From CAYWHE01 sp964458125 (GTDB taxonomy: Bacteria > Bacteroidota > Bacteroidia > AKYH767-A > OLB10): DNA of 17,769 nucleotides. The position numbers were made by a program, and so were the translations under genes. Shown piece by piece: positions 13,053-17,769 of this stretch. The DNA lies in contig CAYWHE010000072.1 in NCBI GenBank assembly GCA_964458125.1, positions 1-17,769 of the forward strand, written 5' to 3'. Every line of letters starts with the position of its first letter. Within the stretch, counting starts at the first letter, position 1. A model generated the notes under the pieces. That model saw only the letters and a program-made list of their open reading frames with translations. It was not told where the DNA came from and did not search any database.

Positions 13053-14168
13053 ATGCATCACCTGTCTCTGTCTTTGTTTCTGACCGTTTTCATGTTGCTC
13101 CTTCCCAGGCAGCTGCCTGCACAGGAGAGCAGCGCGACTGATTCTGCCGGACCCCGTTTTATCCGTTATGCCGGTATGGGTTTGCATGCGGGATTTATTT
13201 TTGCGCATAACAAGCTGGTGCAAAACACCAAAGGATCATTTCCACGGGGTGTGGAAGCGGATCTCAGCCGACAAATTCTGAAAAGCCCGGTATGGGATGA
13301 ATGCCGCTGTTTTCCGCGCAGCGGGCTCATTCTTTCGTATTTTGATTTTGGCAACATCACCCTGGGCAGGAGTTTCAGCGCCGGCATCTATATCGAACCG
13401 TTTCTTTCCGTGCGCCACCGGGTTAACATTAGCCTGAAAGGAGTGGCAGGAGCTTCCTACCTCAGTCATCCATATCATGAAATACGCAACCCGGATAACA
13501 ATTCTTACAGCACTTACCTGAGCGTTTACCTTGCTTTTGGCCTGGGCGCTTCGGTTCATGTAAGCGAACATACCAGCCTGAAACTATCGGTCTTTTACAA
13601 CCACCACAGCAACGGTGCCGTCAGGGAACCCAATTCCGGAATCAACTGGCCGGCCGTGAACCTGCACCTGTATTATGCGCTGAACCCGGTGCCGTATCCT
13701 GAAAAAAAGAAAACCCCGGTACGCGAGTTTCTGAAAAAACCTTTGCGAAAGGAAATAGTTATCCTGGCTTCCCGGCGGTATACGGGAAAAGATAATAAGT
13801 CGTATTACCTGATTGCAGGAGCGGGATTGAACATGAGTAAACAGATCAGCGGGATGAATGCGCTGACGGCGGGAATCGAAGCGGTGGCCGATTACTCCCT
13901 GCGAAAACGGCTGGAGCAGGACGGGCGGCGGGGAAAAAGTTTTGTACAGGCCGGTATCCTGGCCGGGCATGAATTTTTAATGGGCCGTTTTACCTTCAGC
14001 CAACAGTTAGGTGTATATGTATTTAACGAGATGCCTTACTTTGACGCGGTGTACCAGCGTTACGGGCTTACCCTGGCCGTCAGCAGGCACGTGGCCCTGG
14101 GCCTGAACGCCAAGGTTCACCGCCATGTCGCCGCTTTCCTGGATGGCAGGGTGGTGTGGAGATGGTGA
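13053..14168 (+). CDS. PagL-like lipid A deacylase / acyloxyacyl hydrolase
   Basis: Encodes 371 residues from the ATG at 13053. A signal peptide (MHHLSLSLFLTVFMLLLPRQ, to about PAQ) precedes an outer-membrane barrel. The active-site segment YNHHSNGAVREPNSGINWP (about residues 182-200) carries the H-x-S-N-G motif of PagL, in which His and Ser form the catalytic pair (here His184 and Ser186), and the P-N-x-G-I-N extension seen in Bacteroidota homologues. The enzyme removes an acyl chain from lipid A at the outer membrane. The protein is about twice as long as Pseudomonas PagL: after the active site a further 170 residues, including barrel-like strands (YYLIAGAGLNM, QAGILAGHEF, RHVALGLNAKVHRHV), suggest a second barrel section. 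In-frame ATGs at 13029 and 13044 are disfavoured because a TATCTTTA box overlaps them. Confidence 0.82.
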   Translation: MHHLSLSLFLTVFMLLLPRQLPAQESSATDSAGPRFIRYAGMGLHAGFIFAHNKLVQNTKGSFPRGVEADLSRQILKSPVWDECRCFPRSGLILSYFDFGNITLGRSFSAGIYIEPFLSVRHRVNISLKGVAGASYLSHPYHEIRNPDNNSYSTYLSVYLAFGLGASVHVSEHTSLKLSVFYNHHSNGAVREPNSGINWPAVNLHLYYALNPVPYPEKKKTPVREFLKKPLRKEIVILASRRYTGKDNKSYYLIAGAGLNMSKQISGMNALTAGIEAVADYSLRKRLEQDGRRGKSFVQAGILAGHEFLMGRFTFSQQLGVYVFNEMPYFDAVYQRYGLTLAVSRHVALGLNAKVHRHVAAFLDGRVVWRW

Positions 14169-14276
14169 AACAAAGGATGGGTAGGAAGGGACAGTTCCTG
14201 GAAATGTGTTAAATACTCTAGGACCAGGCAGGCATTCATTCCCGGGTTGAATACGGAAAGGGTATGCTTCCTGGTT

Positions 14277-14330
14277 GAATTCCCGTCTTCGGGAAGCGAA
14301 TGAAGCATTATTAAAACGATTATCCGTTGC
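14277..14330. repeat. Degenerate GAATTCCC-type repeat with hairpin
   Basis: TTCCCG-tctt-CGGGAA (14280-14295) is followed by GCGAATGAAGCATTATTAAA and ACGATTATCCGTTG. The order GAATTCCC, hairpin, GCGA(A/G)TGAA, A/T-rich stretch, CGAT is shared with 17071-17120 and, less well, 10132-10180. It lies in the 240-nt convergent spacer between the PagL-like and FG-GAP genes, followed by a G/C-rich imperfect stem at about 14332-14362. Confidence 0.5.
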
Positions 14331-14408
14331 CGGCGGCTGCAGCATTTATGCCTGCCGGCCGGAAAAACCAATACCTGGAAAATGACCGGCCGTGCCCGGA
14401 AGCATGTC

Positions 14409-16184
14409 CTAATACACCACCAGTTTAAGCCGTTCCCTGATGGCTCCGTTCTTTTTCAGCAGGGCCAGGTATATCCCCGGTTTCATTCCTCCCTTTTCGA
14501 TCGTATAGGGAAACTGTTCGATGGGAGAATAGTTGCTTACCGTTCTGCCGTTTATATCAGTGATCACCATGGTGCAGTTGGCAAGTCCGGAATAGACGGT
14601 ACATTTTTCTTGAAAGGGATTGGGTAATGCAACAGGTCCGGCGGCTTGTGCAGTATTTGGCTGAATGCCCGTCACCGGGTTGCAAACGCCTATCTGGAAA
14701 GGATTTTGATTGACGGAAGTATCCTTCAGGGAGGTTATACTGTCGGTTACGATGATCCGGAAAAAACAATCGGCCGAAACAACTGCGGCGGGCGCCTGCC
14801 ACTGGTATTTTCCATTGTTCGGGGCCGCTGCCTCCACTGTAGTCCAGGGACCGGAGGGCCCGGTGGTGGAAAGTTCGATACCGACGGAAGATGGGTTGTT
14901 GCCGGGGACCGCACATGCCCAGCGGATGAAACGTGCTGCCAGGTTCGGAAAGCATTCATAGCCTTTCGGGTACGTCAGGGTCAGGTCCAGTGATCCGGCA
15001 ATTGTATTTTCACGAAAAAGTTTCAGCTTATTGATGCTGGAAAACCAGCTCACATAATAATCGGCCCATGTCAAAACATCCGGATAACCGTTATGATCGA
15101 TATCGCCGACAGTCACATCCTGGCAGGTGCTGATATCCGGCAATGGATAGGAAAGGGAATTACTCCAGGAAAGTCCTCCGTTGCCGGTCCATACCTTAAG
15201 TCCTGCCGCTTCCACCGTAACCATATCCATGAATCCGTCCATATTCAGATCGGCAAGCCGGGCACAATAGGTATCCATACCGCTCAGGCCGGATGAACAA
15301 TTGGTCCACTGCTGCAGGGAATCGTTCCATTTGTATACCATGGGCGTTCCGTTCGATACAAAAGCAAAATCATCATCACCGTCATTATCAATATCGCCAA
15401 GCGAAACATCCCAATAGCCAAGGTTGCCCTGGGCGGGAAGGCCTGCTTGTTTGGGAATAAACTGTCCGGTACCGTCACCCATATAAGCCGTTCCGTACTG
15501 GTTGGAAACGACCAGATCGAGGTTGCCATCGTGATTCAGGTCCCCAAACTTCAGATAACGCATCGTATTACCGTTAACAAATCCAAAGGTCTGGTTCCAT
15601 ACTCCGGTGCCCTGGTTCCTGTAAACGTGAGTGCCGGCACAACAGCCAAATGAATTGGAGGCGATGTCAAGAAAGCCGTCGTTGTCCATATCACCGAGGT
15701 CAGTACCCATCATTCCGTAGCTTTCCCCGTTGGTGGCCAGGGAATCATCCCAGGGTGTCCAGCTCATACCTGTTCCGTCACCGAGTGCCGCTTCGATGAA
15801 CTGGTCCCCAAAATCGGTGGAGGAGTAATTGTGGTGCATTCCATAGGCCGCGTCTTCGTACCGGTCGTTGTTCAGATCACCAACGGCAATGCCTCCGTAG
15901 CCGAAGTCACCGTTCTGGAACAGGGTCCAGTTGCCGCCGCTGCCGTTTCCGAAAAAAACGGTGATGCCGTGCTGGTTGGTGTTGATGTTGGGACTGCCAT
16001 GATCGCCAATGGTGATGATGTCCAGGCTTCCATCCTGGTTGATATCGGCAAATTCAACTTCCACATCACCACCGTCCAGGTCAAGTGCGCCGAATGAAAC
16101 GGAGTCAATGGTGTAGGAAATCAGCTGGGCATGTGAGAAGTTTTGAAAGATTAGCAGGCCAAACAGGAGAACGGTTTTTTTCAT
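14409..16184 (-). CDS. FG-GAP/VCBS repeat protein with T9SS sorting domain
   Basis: Encodes 591 residues from MKKTVLLFGLL. A signal peptide ends near SHAQ (about residue 20). Seven FG-GAP/VCBS-like units follow, each with a calcium-loop type motif: ADINQDGSLD, GDLNNDRYED, GDMDNDGFLD, GDLNHDGNLD, GDIDNDGDDD, ADLNMDGFMD and GDIDHNGYPD. These are the blades of a seven-bladed beta-propeller like those of integrin alpha chains. Then comes an Ig-like region (about 400-500) containing the only paired cysteines, and finally a Por/T9SS carboxyl-terminal domain beginning ALPNPFQEK and ending GAIRERLKLVVY. The protein is therefore exported and probably displayed on the cell surface, where a binding role is likely but unproven. 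The longer in-frame start at 16262 lacks a signal; 16184 is preferred. Sixteen-nucleotide AT-rich promoter region with TAGTTTTG precedes it. Confidence 0.94.
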   Translation of the reverse strand: MKKTVLLFGLLIFQNFSHAQLISYTIDSVSFGALDLDGGDVEVEFADINQDGSLDIITIGDHGSPNINTNQHGITVFFGNGSGGNWTLFQNGDFGYGGIAVGDLNNDRYEDAAYGMHHNYSSTDFGDQFIEAALGDGTGMSWTPWDDSLATNGESYGMMGTDLGDMDNDGFLDIASNSFGCCAGTHVYRNQGTGVWNQTFGFVNGNTMRYLKFGDLNHDGNLDLVVSNQYGTAYMGDGTGQFIPKQAGLPAQGNLGYWDVSLGDIDNDGDDDFAFVSNGTPMVYKWNDSLQQWTNCSSGLSGMDTYCARLADLNMDGFMDMVTVEAAGLKVWTGNGGLSWSNSLSYPLPDISTCQDVTVGDIDHNGYPDVLTWADYYVSWFSSINKLKLFRENTIAGSLDLTLTYPKGYECFPNLAARFIRWACAVPGNNPSSVGIELSTTGPSGPWTTVEAAAPNNGKYQWQAPAAVVSADCFFRIIVTDSITSLKDTSVNQNPFQIGVCNPVTGIQPNTAQAAGPVALPNPFQEKCTVYSGLANCTMVITDINGRTVSNYSPIEQFPYTIEKGGMKPGIYLALLKKNGAIRERLKLVVY

Positions 16185-16205
16185 GGCTGTCAGGTATTGG
16201 TCAAA

Positions 16206-16213
16206 CAAAACTA
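16206..16213 (-). promoter_or_regulatory. -7 box of the FG-GAP gene
   Basis: TAGTTTTG on the minus strand fits TAnnTTTG and lies 21 nt before the ATG at 16184, inside the 74-nt spacer to the FkbM gene. It supports independent transcription and the chosen start. No good TTG at -33. Confidence 0.4.
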
Positions 16214-16258
16214 TAAAAAATTCCAAAATACAGGAATGGACGGCAAGGTGAAATGGTT

Positions 16259-17029
16259 TCACACACCTTTCAGGTAAACATCACCGATCAGCGTTTTTAA
16301 AAAAGAATCCGTTTGAAGCACTTTCAGAAATTCAGAAACGTGCAGCCATTGCGGAAGTTCCAGTTTCATGTTTTCGCCAATGGAATAATTGCAAACAACG
16401 GCCGGGTTATTTTGCTCCACTGTCCGGATGCAATCAATGACTCTGTCAGTACGTTCAGGAACCGTATACTCAAATGAAATCAGCCGGACGGGTTTGGAAA
16501 GTCCTTTTAATACTTCCAGTTCATAGCCTTCGACATCGATTTTGATAAAGACCGGTTTGCCGTAAGTTTCAATCAATTTATCCAGGGTGGTCATTTCCAC
16601 TTCCACGGTTTTATCCCAGTTAAATCCTTTAAAACGCGTATTTTTAACCGAGGAGATCCATTCATCGGAAAAGGAAGAAATGGTACTGGCATTGGAGAGG
16701 TGAAAGGTGCGGATGCATTCTTTTTCACAAAGACCTTTTGTCACCAGCGCGATGCGGTTTCCGAATTTATATTTTAAAAACCGGTAGCAGTTTTTCTGCG
16801 GTTCCACCGCGACCACCTTGGCCCCCAGTTGAAGCAACGGGTCGATACGGTTCCCGGTGTTAGCTCCGACATCAAAACACAAGTCCCCGGGATGGATATA
16901 TTCCCGGTAAAAATGAAGCTGTTTTTCAATTTCCTGTTTTTGTACCGGTCCGGATCGTTCATAGAAATCCCTGATGATAAAAAAATTCCTTTCCCCGAAA
17001 ATATGTGTGATGGCTTTTTCAAATTTCAT
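16259..17029 (-). CDS. FkbM-family SAM-dependent methyltransferase
   Basis: Encodes 256 residues. The Rossmann-type methyltransferase core shows LCFDVGANTGNR (motif I, residues 50-61) and VVAVEPQ (72-78) for S-adenosylmethionine binding, then VEMTTLDKLIETYG (about 144-157) and FIKIDVEGYELEVLKG (161-176), the most typical signature of FkbM methyltransferases, followed by ISFEYTVPE. These enzymes methylate hydroxyl groups of sugars or secondary metabolites; in this kind of genome they often act on cell-surface glycans. Length and motif order are complete. The neighbouring genes give no substrate. It lies 74 nt upstream of the FG-GAP gene on the same strand; no promoter is obvious before its start, where the spacer holds a repeat. 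Confidence 0.92.
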   Translation of the reverse strand: MKFEKAITHIFGERNFFIIRDFYERSGPVQKQEIEKQLHFYREYIHPGDLCFDVGANTGNRIDPLLQLGAKVVAVEPQKNCYRFLKYKFGNRIALVTKGLCEKECIRTFHLSNASTISSFSDEWISSVKNTRFKGFNWDKTVEVEMTTLDKLIETYGKPVFIKIDVEGYELEVLKGLSKPVRLISFEYTVPERTDRVIDCIRTVEQNNPAVVCNYSIGENMKLELPQWLHVSEFLKVLQTDSFLKTLIGDVYLKGV

Positions 17030-17067
17030 TTTACTTCCTTTTCATTCCAGGGAATTTGATCTTAGGG

Positions 17068-17150
17068 GGTGAATTCCCCGCTGCCTGCAGCGAGTGAAAA
17101 ATAATCGGAACGATGCTCTGTTGCTTGCAGCGTTGTAATTCACTCAGCGT
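17068..17150. repeat. GAATTCCC-type repeat with hairpins
   Basis: GAATTCCC (17071-17078) is followed by the perfect stem CGCTGC-CT-GCAGCG (17079-17092), AGTGAAAAATAATCGGAACG, and, further on, TTGCAGCG and TTCACTCAGCG, which can fold back on the first part. It is the best-developed of three related elements in the window (10132, 14277, 17071). It occupies the 288-nt spacer between the FkbM and DUF3817 genes, where I see no gene. Confidence 0.55.
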
Positions 17151-17317
17151 TGTTTTTCCCCGGACCCGGATTCCAAAAGTAAATAAAAAACATGTTCCCA
17201 GTCCTGATACCTGTATTTTAGCATGATTCCATGTAAACCGAATCAACAGGATCAGCCGGAATGAATACAAAAGCGTGAACGCCCGCTCAGCCAAATCCGG
17301 GATTTCCGGAAAGCGGG

Positions 17318-17626
17318 TTATTCCTGCTCCTTGCTAAGGATGTGTTTATCCAGGATAAAAGGACCAAACGGTATGAGTGAAGCAACCACCGCCTGGGTTG
17401 TTTTTTTCAAATTCCACTGATGGGTGGTCATGACATCCATTCCGGCTATCAGGTAAAGGATAAAGAGCAGGCCATGCACCCATCCTGTCATCATCACAGC
17501 CTCTGGCAATCCGGCCAGGTATTTCAGGGGCATGGCAAGAAATAACAACAGCAGGTAAGAAACCCCTTCCGAATAGGCGATTAAACGGAAACGACCAAGG
17601 GCACTTTTATACCAGGAGGGTTGCAT
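17318..17626 (-). CDS. DUF3817 integral membrane protein
   Basis: Encodes 102 residues from MQPSWYKSALGRFR. The sequence LGRFRLIAYSEGVSYLLLLF starts the first membrane helix with the family's conserved G-R-F-R and E-G-x-S-Y; the rest shows MPLKYLAGLPEAV, GWVHGLLFILYLIAG (second helix), WNLKKT and ASLIPFGPFILDK (third helix) in the expected order. DUF3817 proteins are about 90-110 residues long with three helices; their function is unknown. The protein should lie in the inner membrane. An in-frame ATG at 17647 overlaps the -7 box at 17645-17652, so 17626 is the better start, leaving a leader of about a dozen bases. No other gene shares its transcript as far as seen. Confidence 0.92.
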   Translation of the reverse strand: MQPSWYKSALGRFRLIAYSEGVSYLLLLFLAMPLKYLAGLPEAVMMTGWVHGLLFILYLIAGMDVMTTHQWNLKKTTQAVVASLIPFGPFILDKHILSKEQE

Positions 17627-17644
17627 GTAACAGATTTTAGCCCG

Positions 17645-17677
17645 CAAAGATATTCAAAACGGCTGATTATCGGGCAA
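17645..17677 (-). promoter_or_regulatory. Promoter of the DUF3817 gene
   Basis: On the minus strand TTG (17677-17675) and the -7 box TATCTTTG (17652-17645), an exact TAnnTTTG, are separated by 22 nt, slightly long. It predicts a short leader before the ATG at 17626 and decides between the two in-frame starts. Confidence 0.55.
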
Positions 17678-17717
17678 AAAAATCAGGGATGAAGACCCTG
17701 TCGTCTGCCTGTCGTTA

Positions 17718-17769
17718 ATTCAATTCGACTTGACTTTTACAAGGACAAAGTCCGAAGTGAAAGTCTTAG
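17718..17769. repeat. Nested-hairpin intergenic repeat, copy cut by window end
   Basis: ATTCAATTCGACTTGACTTT starts the element; GACTTTTAC faces GTGAAAGTC around the inner stem GGAC-AAA-GTCC. It matches the complete copy at 4839-4900 in about nine bases of ten over the shared part. The outer right arm lies beyond the window. Confidence 0.8.

Noticed and set aside
10132..17150. CRISPR array from the GAATTCCC-type repeats
   Set aside because: The three copies are kilobases apart, degenerate and without regular spacers or cas genes.

Overview
The window looks like a chromosomal segment of a Bacteroidota bacterium, probably of the Chitinophagales/Chitinophagaceae type. Three observations support this: two secreted proteins carry C-terminal Por (type IX) sorting domains; several start regions carry the Bacteroidota -7 box TAnnTTTG while Shine-Dalgarno sites are mostly absent; and lipoproteins and outer-membrane proteins are abundant. 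No phage, transposase, tRNA, rRNA or CRISPR array was seen. Base composition is moderate and the intergenic spaces are rich in small hairpin repeats.

Layout. 2-220: 3' end of a DUF6958-like gene, followed by about 700 nt without a gene, of which 253-445 is a strongly structured block. 940-2030: a four-helix membrane protein and a DUF1801 protein, both on the minus strand. 2229-5690 (minus strand): a probable copper-handling cluster. In transcription order it reads: an AraC-type regulator with an N-terminal CxxC heavy-metal-like domain, two doubtful small ORFs (one ending inside a hairpin repeat), a terminator, a 48-residue protein with six Cys-x-Cys pairs (metallothionein-like), a strong hairpin, a CueO-like multicopper oxidase and a DUF4396 membrane protein. 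5826-8448 (minus): a seven-repeat delta-60 secreted protein, a mono-haem cytochrome c lipoprotein and the amino-terminal stub of an alpha/beta hydrolase. 8449-9238: gene-free DNA with palindromic repeats. 9239-9904: a probable outer-membrane protein. 10356-14168: a papain-family lipoprotein, proC, a lipoprotein with a duplicated His/Cys motif and a PagL-like lipid A deacylase. 14409-17626 (minus): an FG-GAP T9SS cargo protein, an FkbM methyltransferase and a DUF3817 membrane protein. The window ends inside a second copy of the hairpin repeat seen at 4839-4900.

How the genes may work together. The clearest functional unit is the metal cluster. A Cys-rich thiol peptide could bind cytosolic Cu(I), the multicopper oxidase has all four copper-ligand motifs but no visible export signal, and the CxxC-AraC protein is a plausible metal sensor. 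The peptide and the oxidase are separated by only 65 nt that hold a terminator-like hairpin, which suggests that the hairpin sets their relative expression. The other genes are mainly envelope and secretion functions plus one proline-biosynthesis enzyme, and do not form an obvious pathway.
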